The notes beneath the pieces were generated by a model, which did not search any database, was not told the DNA's origin, and saw nothing but the letters and a program-made list of their open reading frames with translations. Positions 52,271 to 62,307 of a stretch of DNA of 64,000 nucleotides are shown here, in pieces. The stretch comes from Euclidia mi (lineage: Eukaryota > Arthropoda > Insecta > Lepidoptera > Erebidae), in NCBI GenBank assembly GCA_944739405.2, contig OX123209.2:10609217-10673216 (forward strand), given 5' to 3'. Position 1 is the stretch's first letter, and every line of letters starts with the position of its first letter. The position numbers and the translations under genes are program-made.

Positions 52271-52483
52271 CTGACTAGTATTAGTGTCGAAAACGGCATC
52301 GTAGGCGTAAACCCTTGGCGGTTCGGCGGGAGTAACGTTGTTCCTTGTGACCGCTACAGTGTTGTTCACCGGGTCAACGGACACGCAGTTGTACGAGTTG
52401 TCCAGCTTCTCCCGCTGATCCATGGGGCGGACCCGGACCACGACGCGGACATTCTCCACAGTGGGAGCTGCTAGCTCCGCGTC
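52271..52483 (-). CDS. Klp64D: Kinesin-II motor subunit (KIF3A/Klp64D type), exon 2
   Basis: Kinesin-II is the heterotrimeric plus-end motor of intraflagellar and axonal transport; this exon encodes the start of one motor subunit. The 71-codon frame reads DAELAAPTVENVRVVVRVRP, then MDQREKLDNSYNCVSVD, and TPAEPPRVYAYDAVFDTNTSQ without its last residue in some alignments. NVRVVVRVRPMD is the first beta strand of a kinesin motor, and the EPP.....D.VF block fits KIF3A/Klp64D better than KIF3B or KIF17. On the minus strand it has an acceptor (CTTGTCCACCCAG) and a donor (CAG|GTAAGT), both phase 0. The P-loop, switches and microtubule-binding regions must lie on later exons, which I did not find to the left. 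A MITE lies ten bases beyond the donor. Confidence 0.85.
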
Positions 52484-52552
52484 CTGGGTGGACAAGCGTC
52501 GAAAATTAATGACAAATAAAAGAGGGCGATAAACTTCTTGTGAATGGTGACA

Positions 52553-52720
52553 AGGGCTTCACCAGCCGATTGCCTAAATTGGATGGTTCAAGTTGATATG
52601 GAAACTGAGAAAAGTATGATTTTGGTTTTTTGAAGCAAGTATAAATTTTAGGGCAGCCCCTCCCTGCCCTTGGTGACGCCCTAGCTTGAGGGTACTGTGC
52701 CTTGTGTGGAATATTGTAAA
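52553..52720 (+). repeat. Unclassified repeat shared with 7735-7862
   Basis: CACCAGCCGATTGCC, GTTGATATGGAAACTGAG and GGGCAGCCCCTCCCTGCC in the same order, lying within intron 1 of the kinesin gene. Confidence 0.5.
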
Positions 52721-53879
52721 GTACCTGGATGACTGATTGGTAAACAATGTACTTTTAAAAATTACTCCTATATTGATAATTTATCGCCTGCGAAACCTTT
52801 TGCATAGTCCATTTTAGAGATTCTGATTCTATTCTGTTCATAAATGTAATTTCAACCCCTATTCCTCCTTTCCCATCTCACTCCTCCGATTCCTTTACCT
52901 TTTGTATGGTTACAACCAATAAGTAAAATATAAATAAAGCAATATAAAAAATGTGACATTGTGAAAGAGATTAAGAAAATAGATAGAGTATGCGTTTCAT
53001 TTCTCTGAATGAGAGAACCTTTTTGCAGTTTTGGTTGTAATTGTTAGTTTATGGACTTTTAGGTTTTTAACAGCTCAGTTAATTCATATTACAGTTTATG
53101 AAGTTTTACGTTTTTAACTGCTCAGTTTAATTCTCTAAGTCTGTGCACAGACTGAAGTCAAAATTAATACTGAAGTTAGTACAACGGAATTTTAAGGGAT
53201 CCTCGGGATCCCACAAAAAATGGCAGTGCAGGTTATTAACTGCTTAGACACCAGAATATCATACAAAATACAAAATTGTTTGTGTCTCGTACTGAACCGT
53301 GCTTTGTTATGTACCAGGTTAAGTTGTAAGTTAAATCTTGTGAGAGGGGTACATTTGCCCATAGGCATCTTTCTTTTTTCAAATATACTAAACGAAAAAA
53401 ATTAAGGGATCAAAAAACATTCAAAATTTTTGGGCAATTTTCAACAGGCCGTAACTTCGAGAGATATAGTCGTACAGAAAATCAAGAAAAAGTAAATTGT
53501 AGCTCCAAGTGGATTAGAACTTTAAAATTTTGTAACCTCCGCGGATTTTGAGTAATCGTAGAAAAACCAGCAACAAAAAAAATCTAATTATTTTTTAAGT
53601 TTCTTTTTTTGTCTACTGGCGTGGAAATTTTTTTTTAGCTTAACCTCTATAAGGGTCGGATATGTTGTTCATTAAGCTTTAATTTGTTTTTTTATACACC
53701 ATGATACGTCCACTACTCGCCGAGATATCAGTCTTCAAATGGAAAAGAATCCTTCTTTGGCAAAGCAATGGATCGTCCTTAAGGAGAATTCATTCAAGTT
53801 CTTTAAACCCACCTTCAACTTTCTGTGCAATCATTGGTTGCTGAGATATTGATAATCAAAGACCAAAGTATTCTTTCAG
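52721..53879. other. Kinesin intron 1, unassigned
   Basis: AT-rich. 53400-53880 has phrases (CGAGAGATATAGTCGTACAG, CTCGCCGAGATATCAGTC) of a kind common in insect dispersed repeats, but no second copy was seen here. Confidence 0.4.
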
Positions 53880-54012
53880 GAGAATGTATCAAGTCTTCCT
53901 CGATAAATTACCTATCTAACACTGACAGAAGTTTTCAAATTGGACCGGTAGTTCCTGAGATTAGCGCGTTCCACCAAACAAACCTCTTCAGCTTTCTATA
54001 TTAGTATAAGAT
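53880..54012 (+). repeat. Repeat C fragment
   Basis: GTCTTCCTCGATAAATTACC to CTTCAGCTTTCTATATTAG. Confidence 0.55.
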
Positions 54013-54102
54013 TTTCAATCAACCTACACTTTAAGAGATTTGGAACATTAATAGGTAAATACAGTCATAAACCAAGGAGAAATTTATATGTTGACAAATT
54101 AA

Positions 54103-54310
54103 TCTTAATATATAAAATCCTTGCGTTACTGACTGACTGACAGACACGCTACAGCCGAAACTATAGGGCGCAGGAAGCTGAAATTTGTCATGTATGTTCC
54201 TTGAGGACCGCAGGGGTGCACTAAGAAGGGATTTCCCGAAATTCCCACGGGATCGGCCAAAACGGGTAAATTAAAAAAAAAATGCAGGCGTAGCTGCTGG
54301 CGTCCTCTAG
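54103..54310 (+). mobile_element. Lep1-like non-autonomous Helitron, full length
   Basis: TCTTAATATATAAAATCC to GGCGTCCTCTAG with intact subterminal hairpin, inside kinesin intron 1. Confidence 0.75.
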
Positions 54311-54605
54311 TCTTCTATATAGAAGGGAAACTACTAAGAACTTCCATTTACATAGAGGGAATTTTTAAATTGACAGCCTTTTATTAACTTTGGTCAACAA
54401 AAAAGCTGTCTTGATCTTTTGAATATACAGACAGAATAAAACACATTGTATTTTTATATCAAATAAAATAAAAGTAGACAATGGATTGTCTATGTGCTAG
54501 ACTATAAACTTTAGTACAATAGGTAGACACCCTTCATAATAACTTTTCAGACTATGTTTTAGTCTTTTGCAGACCGGAGCCATACTTTTAATGCTAGCTT
54601 TGCAA

Positions 54606-54750
54606 AATAACTTACAACCCCTGCACTATTCTTTTGTATAAATTGTACACCTATTATCCCAAGACTAAGTCCCCTTTTATAAGTCCCAAGGCCATTGCAT
54701 GTTGAAAGGGTAACTTTTAATAGTGAATTTACTAAAGCTACTGAAGACAT
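54606..54750 (-). CDS. Candidate first exon with mitochondrial-type leader
   Basis: On the minus strand a true ATG opens MSSVALVNSLLKVTLSTC, then NGLGTYKRGLSLGIIGVQF and QKNSAGV, running into a donor-like GTT|GTAAGT. Balanced composition rich in Leu, Ser, Val and basic residues with few acidic ones resembles a mitochondrial targeting leader, and is unlike the Lys/Ile/Asn-rich chance frames nearby. If real it is a small gene nested in intron 1 of the kinesin gene, on the same strand. The frame also continues 19 codons past the donor to a stop. No downstream exon and no family was recognised, so chance is not excluded. Confidence 0.35.
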
Positions 54751-54944
54751 TTACAACTGTTACTTTTAATTAAATTGTTTTCATGAAAAAGATTGAAATG
54801 AGGTTTGCAATGTGCTGACTTTAAAGATGGGAGTAGGATGAATACTGATGTCCTTTGCCAAAAAATATTTATCCGGACCACAGATAAGAAACAATGGTAT
54901 TATTTTGTCCCCATGAAGGGAGACATTGAAGTTCACCTATCCTA

Positions 54945-55130
54945 ATATTATAAAGCTGAAGAGTTTGTTTGTTTCTTTGCTTGAATGTGCTAATCTCAAG
55001 AACTACTGGTCCGATTGGAAAAATTCTTTCATTGTTAGATAACCCATTTGTCGAGGAAGGCTATATGCTACAACATCATGTATATATTGTGACATCATGG
55101 TATGAACCACAGGAGAGCAGCCGCTCTAGA
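54945..55130 (-). repeat. Repeat C, reversed
   Basis: ATCCTAATATTATAAAGC, GTGCTAATCTCAAGAACTAC and GAGGAAGGCTATATGCTAC, with ATCATGGTATGAACCACAGG near its end. Confidence 0.6.
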
Positions 55131-55971
55131 AAATGTTGGTGGAACCATTGGGCCCCCACCAGTGGGCTCATTTAGTACCTATATTATATTATGCTATATT
55201 TATGTCTTTTTTGATAATGGACTGCTAAATTTGTTAGTCAAATATTGACCAAGTGTGCTAATGAAACGTTCATAGCGCGACCAGAGGCGTGGTGATCAAT
55301 TAAAATTGCGAAATCATAGTCTTTGTAAAAATTGCTACTTATGTAATTTCAAGCTTATGCCATTGAGGCACAAGCTTGATAAAATAAAGGTTAAGCAACA
55401 ATCAAAATATTCTTCCAATAAATAGTACTAGTCAAAAATCATAAAAGACGCAAGCAAATGTACAGAAGGACGTACAAAAGAACAAATGTATGACACAGGC
55501 ATGAAAAATCAATACATAATTGAATTGTGACACAGAACGTATCAGACGCAGAATGGCGCGATCGACCAAAAATACTCGACCACGCGCATTTCGTGAATGA
55601 CGAATTACTCTAAAATGATTTATTACTTGAAATATCCATTTCGAATAAAGCAAGGGTACAGCAAAAAGCCATAAATGATCAACGCCAAGCATATGGCAGA
55701 GTACTATGAAGGCCTAATACGTAATTTGTAGGTAGGTACTTATACGTAAGCACTAGAACACAGGCAGTAGTTGAAATGACCCTGACATAAATTATTGGAT
55801 GACTCATCACCTAACACGATTTAATTACGTCAAAATGCAGATAAATGCATGGAATTTACGGTCAAGAGCCGTCGAAAGTGAAATGGAATAAAAATTAACA
55901 AATAAAATCTAATAGGAACCAATTAGAATCGAATATCAAATTGCCGGAAATGTGATAAACGTGCTACTTAC
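55131..55971. other. Kinesin intron 1, 5' part
   Basis: No coding signal supported. An 86-codon minus-strand frame (55432-55692) has no motif. Confidence 0.35.
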
Positions 55972-55977
55972 AGGCAT
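55972..55977 (-). CDS. Klp64D: Likely first coding exon of the kinesin gene (two codons)
   Basis: On the minus strand GGAAACATGCCT is followed directly by GTAAGT. ATG CCT (Met-Pro) then joins in phase 0 to exon 2, giving a start MPDAELAAPTVENVRVV. KIF3A-type proteins commonly begin Met-Pro and have a short leader before the first motor strand, which fits. The intron would be 3488 bp. The assignment is an inference from splice signals, phase and protein start; a cDNA would settle it. Confidence 0.55.
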
Positions 55978-56955
55978 GTTTCCGGAGGCAGCCCGCGATG
56001 TCTGGACAATGTTTGTTTGATGCGGCTACACAAGACAAAGTTACGCCTTTTGTTAGACGAATATTGTAAAAATCAATACTGACGACCTACTTTTCCGTTT
56101 CAATTTCTCTGGCGAACGAAATGGAAATGACATGACGTTTTCCGTTAAATGTTACCAGCTTTTAGGTAGAAAAAATCTACTAGCCATAAGTCAACACGTT
56201 TTCATTAAACACTTCCGGTAGTAAATTTAATTCAGAGAAATATTAAATAAAACTAGCTTTTGCTCATTGCTGCGCCCACGTAAATGCTCAGTAGTAAGCA
56301 AACGAACTTGTTTTTCTAACTTCTCAGAGAGAGAATATCCAAAAATCCTCTCGTAGTGCTCCGCTAAATGCCTCAAGGAATGTTCATCTTACGCCCAAAC
56401 CCAGTAGATTCATCTGTGCATTGTCCGACAGTCAGTCACTAACAGAAGCAAACAGAAGTAAATTGTGTAACAAAAATTGATGCAAAATCAAGTGTCAGTT
56501 AAAAATCCATTCAAAATTAAATTAAGTAAGACAAGATGGCTTCCATAAAGTACAAACTCTTTGCAAATTTAAATCTAACAGAAATACTGCAATAAGCATA
56601 ACAATTAATAATATCAACATGGATTTTAACAAGACGTGAGGGAGGCAGCTTTGGAAATAAAAGATGAGAATACTCAGATAAATAAAAAGAAGAAGCTATA
56701 TCACACATAATTTTACTAGTAGAGTAAAAACGGAAGTACTATCTTCAAGTTTTGGAGAATGAGGTATGGTAGGTATAATAAATATTCTTGACTCCAGGAT
56801 TCAGAATAATTTATTTGTAATTTAGTGCTGTTTACATACAAAATGTACAACTAGGCTGAGCCAATCTAATTACAGATAAGTAGAAATGTAAAAAATGTTC
56901 AAAACAATCAACCAATTAATTTAAAGCCTAATCGGCCAATAATATTAGAGTTGAG
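55978..56955. other. Probable 5' UTR or upstream DNA of the kinesin gene
   Basis: AT-rich. The 80 bp right of the ATG (CCGGAGGCAGCCCGCGATG) are GC-richer, as expected of a 5' UTR. No other feature was recognised. Confidence 0.35.
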
Positions 56956-56959
56956 TTTA

Positions 56960-57180
56960 CGCAAGTAATCCGCCAGGTAGTACATACGTCGCGCGAGCGT
57001 TTTCGCGCGCAATTAAGAATGTATTTATACTGGCGGCATAAGCGCGGTGGCTCAGACCGCCGCGGACGTCGAGGCGATCGCACGTGCCACTCGGCACGGC
57101 TCGCTCGCTCGCCAACGCTCGGGCGCCTTTCTTTGTTTACATTCGCGAAACAAAATAATTTTATAATAAAATTATAACTG
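56960..57180. promoter_or_regulatory. CpG-rich island, possible promoter or LINE 5' UTR
   Basis: CGTCGCGCGAGCGTTTTCGC, GCCGCGGACGTCGAGGCG and CTCGCTCGCTCGCC in AT-rich surroundings, followed by a 45-bp AT-rich break. It could be the minus-strand promoter of the kinesin gene or the 5' end of the adjoining jockey element, whose 5' UTRs are GC-rich. Confidence 0.45.
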
Positions 57181-57366
57181 TTTGCGCCCGGTTCTGTCGC
57201 TACAAGATCGTGCGGGGAGTGCCACCAACTTGATTGCCGGCGTGGTGGTGCCCTCGCCGTGTGGGAGGGGTCGGTCCGGCACCAGCGCTAAGCCCCGACT
57301 CCCGACCGCGTGGTGACTGTCATCCAGCCATCACGCTTAGGCGCCGCGTGACGGCACTATCCCGAG

Positions 57367-57690
57367 ATGGCGGTACAGCACCACGCATGGTCCGGAAAGG
57401 GGGCTAACACCACCCCGGAGCTGCAGACCAGGCGTGCGGAACACGAGGGCGACCTGCGTGCTTTCGACGCCCTTCGTGCGAAGGGTGGCATCACGTGGGG
57501 CCTGCAGCGCTGGGTTGAGGCCTACTTCCGGGTGATGGACGTCATGATGGGGCAGATGAGGAAGGAGGATCTAACCCCCACCGATTTTAAGACCCTACAG
57601 GTGGTCCAGGCCGTGTTCCCGGACATATTGACCGGACCGGACACTGTCGCCACTACCACCACGGCGACCACCGAGCTGACCACCCTCTGA
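57367..57690 (+). pseudogene. ORF1-like fragment of the jockey element
   Basis: An ATG-started frame of 107 codons: MAVQHHAWSGKGANTTPELQ, an acidic/basic stretch, WGLQRWVEAYFRVMDVMMGQ, and a Thr-rich end (TTTTATTELTTL) to a TGA. No zinc knuckles are present, so it lacks the nucleic-acid-binding end of typical jockey ORF1 proteins. The position upstream of the reverse transcriptase and the shared GC bias make it the remaining N-terminal part of ORF1 or an element-specific leader. The frame overlaps the start of the second ORF segment, consistent with a deletion joining the two. Confidence 0.6.
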
Positions 57691-59748
57691 CCCTCCACTA
57701 TCCACTCCACTCCACCGAGGAGGTCGACGCAGCTGCCGAGGTACTCAACAGCACTATTCAGGCCGCGTTTCGAACATCCTCGAGCACCAAGGTGCAATCC
57801 GAGCGACGGGAACCACTACCCGCCGCGATACGGAAGTTGCTTGAGGAAAAGCGCAAAGCCAAAAAGATCTGGACGAGAACTCGGCATCCACGGGACAAGA
57901 CCCGGTATAACCGCCTCACCAACGCACTCAAGGCCGCCTTGTGGGAGCACAGGGGGGACGAGTGGGAGAATCATCTGTCCCACATCGAAGACAACCAAGC
58001 CTCGCTGTCGCGCCTCTGCAGACAGTTGTCGGCGGACCCAAACCCGACGTGCCCTCTGCTCGGACGAGACGGCCTTCTGCGTTACAAGGCCGAGGACCGA
58101 GCGGAGATCATCGCGAGCAGCCTCGAAGAGCAGTTAACCCCACACGAGGTCCAGGACGAAGCCCACACACGAGAGGTAGAGGAGCTAGTCATAACCTACC
58201 TCTCGACGCCCCTCGTTCCATCGGGGGACGAACTGCTGGTGACCCCGCAAGAGGTTGCAGCAGTGATCCGCCTGACCAACCCTAGGAAGGCGCCTGGTGA
58301 GGACGGCATCCCAAACGCCGCGCTGCAGCGACTTCCTCGGAGATCGCTTATCGCAGCGACCCAATTGTTCAACGGCATCCTAAGGACCGGCCACTTCCCT
58401 ACCATCTCGAAACGAGGCCAGGTTATTGTACTCCCCAAGTCCGGCAAGGACCCCAGAAAGTCGGAGAACTACAGGCCCATCACTCTTCTCTCGACGACGT
58501 CCAAGGTGTTCGAGCGGCTGCTGCTGGCGAAGATCACCCCGCATCTAACACCGAGACCCGAGCAATTCGGGTTTCGCCAAGCGCATTCCACCAAGCTGCA
58601 GCTGACTCGCGTACTGGGCGAGATGGCCACGTGGATGAACAAGCGAGGCCACACGGTGACCGTGATGCTCGATATGGAGAAGGCGTTCGACAGAGTGTGG
58701 CATGACGGCCTCATTTATAAACTGTCGACGTCCACTATCCCACGACAACTCATCACGGTCATCGCATCATTTCTCCGAGGGAGAACCTTCCACGTGGCCG
58801 TCGAGGACGTCACGTCAGAGGAGAGGACCATCAAAGCTGGAGTCCCACAGGGGAGTTGCCTTTACCCTGTTTTGTACGCCCGCTACACGGACGACATTCC
58901 TGTGGTGGGCGACGTGAAGCTGGCGCTGTTCGCGGACGACGCCGCGTGCCTGTCCAGCTCCCGGAACGCTGCACGGAAGCTGAGCCCGATACTTGAGGCG
59001 CTCCCGGGCTGGCTGAAGAAGTGGAGGCTCAAGTGCAACGTGTCCAAGACCCAGGCTTTGGTAACTGGACGGGTACAGTACCCGCCGCGCCTGAAGCTGA
59101 TGGGGGAGGAAATCCCTTGGTCGCCGACGGTCAAGTACCTGGGCGTCACCATCGACAGAAATCTGACGATGGCCACGTCCAGTCGACCACCGTGAAGGCC
59201 CAGACTGCGAGGGCAAAACTTCGCCCGCTGCTGTCCTCCAGACTGCCACTGAGAGCCAAACTGGCTCTCTACAAAACGTACATCAGGTCGCGCCTCACAT
59301 ACGCGGGGCCGGCCTGGTACAACCTGACTGCCGAAACCACGCGGCAGCGACTGCAGCGGGTGGAGAACAAATGTCTTCGCCTGGCGGTGGACGCCCCAGG
59401 TACCTCAGGAACGCGACCATATATCGGGACCTCAAGTGGGAGCCGATAGAGGGATTTGTGAGCGAGTTGGCCCGGGGTATGTTCGAGCGAGCAGATCACT
59501 CAGAACACCCCCACCTCGTCAACATCGCTCCCCTCCCCCATCCAGAATCGACCAACCTCATCAGGAGGAGACTGAAGCGCCCCGCTCGGGAACTAATACC
59601 AGTTCCCTCGAGCGGGGCTTCTTCACCACCACCACCATCACCACGCCAGCCAGATGACCAACCGCCGCTCTCTCGCAGGCGACTAACTGGGCCTCTCCCA
59701 ACGGAGACTCACCCGGTTGGTCAGCCTCGAGGGCAACCCACCCAATGA
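57676..59748 (+). pseudogene. Jockey ORF2 remnant: reverse transcriptase
   Basis: The frame is open from ADHPLTLHYP (probable endonuclease end, compare the SDH.PV motif) through EEVDAAAEVLNSTIQAAFRT into the RT. Visible RT blocks in order: RKAPGEDGIPNAALQ, YRPITLLSTTSKVFERLL, FGFRQAHST, motif A with LDMEKAFDRVWH, motif B AGVPQGSCLYPVLY, motif C FADD (LALFADDAACLSS), then CNVSKTQAL and VKYLGVTIDRNL. Catalytic aspartates are kept. A frameshift near 59175 moves reading to KAQTARAKLRPLLSSRLPLR and LTYAGPAWYNLT, and another near 59397 to YLRNATIYRDLKWEPI and RRRLKRPARELIP. The SCLYPVLYARYTDD stretch departs from the usual SVLSPLLY form. Not functional. Confidence 0.9.
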
Positions 59749-59940
59749 CCGGCCCATAGTATTGGGCCGCAAAGACAACCTCCTTAAGGAGTTAATCTCC
59801 CAAAGGAACTCCACTACCCCGAAGGGGGTGGTGAGAACAAGACAACAACGCGGCGGGTCATTTGCCGAGCGGCGATCAGGCGACGAGGTCACGCGGTCAC
59901 GCGTCAGCTGGCACGGCGGACGTCGACGTAATAATATTTG
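59749..59940 (+). repeat. 3' untranslated region of the jockey element
   Basis: GC-rich (AACTCCACTACCCCGAAGGG, GGCGATCAGGCGACGAGG) and non-coding. Composition drops to AT-rich near 59930, taken as the approximate end. Confidence 0.5.
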
Positions 59941-59981
59941 AAGAGCGAAGATTTCTTGAAGTCGTCAGCGTGTGTGTCTGC

Positions 59982-60132
59982 GAGTTCGCAAGAGAACTCT
60001 TCTTGTTTCTATTTAACGTTGCAAAAGTCTATGAAACTGTTCTTTTCAGAACAACAACAAAAGTCCTTGAACAGTCCTTGTCAGGACTATTATCACTGTT
60101 TCCATTTAAATACTTAAGTCCTTTTCAGGGCT
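59982..60132 (+). promoter_or_regulatory. Hairpin run with three histone-mRNA-type stem-loops
   Basis: Four successive hairpins. The first is GAGTTC-GCAAGA-GAACTC (59982-59999). The next three have the 16-nt architecture of replication-dependent histone mRNA 3' ends, a 6-bp stem with a 4-nt loop: TGTTCT-TTTC-AGAACA (60038-60053), AGTCCT-TGTC-AGGACT (60073-60088) and AGTCCT-TTTC-AGGGCT (60117-60132). The TTTC loop and pyrimidine-5'/purine-3' stem follow the histone consensus. No histone coding remnant was found upstream. They follow the jockey 3' region directly. Confidence 0.65.
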
Positions 60133-61143
60133 GTGTGTATCTATGTTTCTATTTACATATCACTAAAGTCACTGTAGGTACTGCTAGGTATAGGTTAGCT
60201 ACAAAATAAATACACGCACTTATATGCATAAAAGCATTATTATACTTGTTAGAACCACGACACCTTGTAATTTAATTTTAGAAATGCTAGAAGATAATTT
60301 AATCGCTAAAAATGTGAAAACGAAAATTTTTATTAAAAGGTATTTTATCTCTTATAGCTCAAACCCGTGGTTAACGATAGTGACAATCCTCCTCACGGCC
60401 CGCTTGCGTTGAACGCGCCGTCAGCTTTCGTTATTTCTTCGGATCATTTATTAATGGGAAATAATTTTAATAAACTCATAATTTGCTGGTTTATTTTATT
60501 TGCCTTATTGGTGATTGGTGAAAACCCAATAAACAAATATTCTCTAAAAATACAAATCTCATTAACTTTTGGATTAATATAGGCAAGAAGTTCTGTAACG
60601 CAGATTGGATTGAATCTAATAATATAAATTATTAGTAGAAAGTACGATTATGCGCATGTGCACCCAGTGCACCTTTCCATTTTCTTTTTTCACGTGGGCA
60701 CACCTTTGCAAGGCAGTGTAGCCAGTTATATAATTTTGAATCATATACGTTTTATTATTGCAATGATTTTATGATATCGTTATATTAAATTTAAAATTTG
60801 GTGTTGTAAACGTGGTCAAATATAAATATTTGTAACGTTCTGTGTGGCATGTCAAGTATTATTAATTGCTTTTAATTAAATAAAATGACTGTTAAATATA
60901 AGATCTTAATCTTAACGTAAAATAATTTGTCTTGCTATTAAATTAATAGAACCTGAATTAATGAAGCTGGCAGCCCCGCAATATAAATAATGTCAATCTT
61001 GTCAACAATCGACCAGGAACGTCAAACGCTGCTGATGTTTATTTTAAAAAAAATATCAATATTTTAGTTTCTTCATGGCTTTTATGTTCATGAATATCAA
61101 ATTAAATGTAGTTTATTACAAGTAACGTGTATACATAAGAAAA
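60133..61143. other. Upstream region of the 61144 gene
   Basis: AT-rich with a small GC patch near 60395-60430 (CACGGCCCGCTTGCGTTG). It must hold the promoter and 5' UTR of the plus-strand gene. An in-frame TAA at 61123-61125 lies seven codons before the ATG, supporting the chosen start. An AAATAAATA word is at 60204. Confidence 0.45.
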
Positions 61144-62307
61144 ATGTCGGCTGTATCAGAAGGGAATGGAGCCCATATTGGATGTGTTGACGTCGATGAA
61201 AAAGAGAAAGAAATCGAATCAATAAGTCAAGAAAATATTTGTGATTCTGGTCTCGAAACCTTGGATTCCTGTTCCGCTACATTCCCAGCATCTGATTCTG
61301 ACAGTTCACCTGTCAAATGTAATACATCTGATTGCAAAGACACATCGACAGACAGCCTTTCTGATGAAAGTAGTATGTCTAGTCCAGTTTCCGATGACAA
61401 CGTTATTGACAAGGAGGAAGCCTCCAAAACTAACGAATACACACCCAAAGATGACGATGTCGACAATAGCGACAGTACAAAGATTAGTACCCCAGATAAT
61501 ATTAGCGAAAATGTTGAAAATCAACCTGATTTCACACAAACTGACCTCGAAAATATTAACAGACCTCTTACGACTTCCACCATGAGCTTAAACGAACATA
61601 AACCTCTAGAGAACAGCATTATGAACAAATCTCCTTTCAGTAGAAGCGCAGAGAACATTTCTAACATATCATTTCAACATAGTCCTGACAACACTAGTCT
61701 AAATTCAAGTGACAAAGACTTGAATGCTGATAAAATTCTAACCCAATTCGCGACCCATAAAGCTAAAATCAGTGCCGTACATAAAATACCTGAAAACCTT
61801 GTTAACTTAGACACCAAATACACGAGAATACCTAAAGAATTATTATCGCAAGATTTAGGTAGCATTGTTAAAAACGTACATGGTATTTTCTCATCTGTAA
61901 GCGGCAGCTTGAAAAGTGCATACACACATAGAAATGTATATGCCCAGAAGCCAGTGAAGACAGTAAAAAATCTGCCTAACGGTAAATTAATGAATGATAT
62001 ATTTGAGGATGAGAATATTGAACCAAAAGAGCCAAATAATATTGTAGAGAAAGCAGAAGATGTATTGAAACCAGTTGAGTATACACAGATTCCTCAAATA
62101 GATATGACAATTCCTAAATTGGATGAAAATTCTGAGTCAAGTGATGCAAAGAATGATGTATTGAAGTTACAAGTGGAGTCTTTGGAGCGGTTGCTTGCAG
62201 AGCAGAGAAAAGAGAATGTGTCGCTAAGAGAACGAGTGAAACAACAGTGCGATGAGCTGCAGCAAAAAGACCTGACGTTCAAGGAACTGGAAGGCAAGCT
62301 AGATTCG
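61144..62307 (+). CDS. Acidic Ser/Asp-rich coiled-coil protein, first coding exon
   Basis: I do not recognise this gene for certain. The exon encodes 388 residues in phase 0 before a donor (TTCG|GTAAGC). Residues 1-190 are low-complexity and acidic, rich in Ser, Asp, Glu, Asn and Thr, probably disordered and phosphorylated. Residues 225-262 (YTRIPKELLSQDLGSIVKNV, then HGIFSSVSGSLKSAY) look like an amphipathic, possibly conserved segment. Residues 335-388 (VLKLQVESLERLLAEQRKEN, RERVKQQCDELQQKDLTFKE) form heptads of a coiled coil that evidently continues in the next exon. Such a plan, disordered N-terminus then long coiled coil, is common in golgins and other tethering or scaffold proteins; that is a guess. 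The ATG (AAAAATGTCG) is preceded by an in-frame stop. Codon use is host-like, AT-rich at third positions. Confidence 0.9.

Larger units (their letters stand above)
57181..59940 (+). mobile_element. Jockey-clade non-LTR retrotransposon, internally deleted
   Basis: A GC-rich island of about 2.7 kb with colinear 5' UTR-like sequence, the beginning of an ORF1-like frame, the end of the endonuclease region and a nearly complete reverse transcriptase with C-terminal domain. Strong GC bias against AT-rich flanks supports a mobile origin. Boundaries are approximate: no target duplication or poly(A) was identified. The size and missing endonuclease show an internal deletion of roughly the ORF1 remainder plus most of the endonuclease, and two frameshifts confirm that it is inactive. 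Confidence 0.85.

Noticed and set aside
57522..59892. Long antisense and alternate-frame open frames across the jockey element
   Set aside because: Shadows of a GC-rich coding sequence; the sense frame carries all reverse transcriptase motifs.
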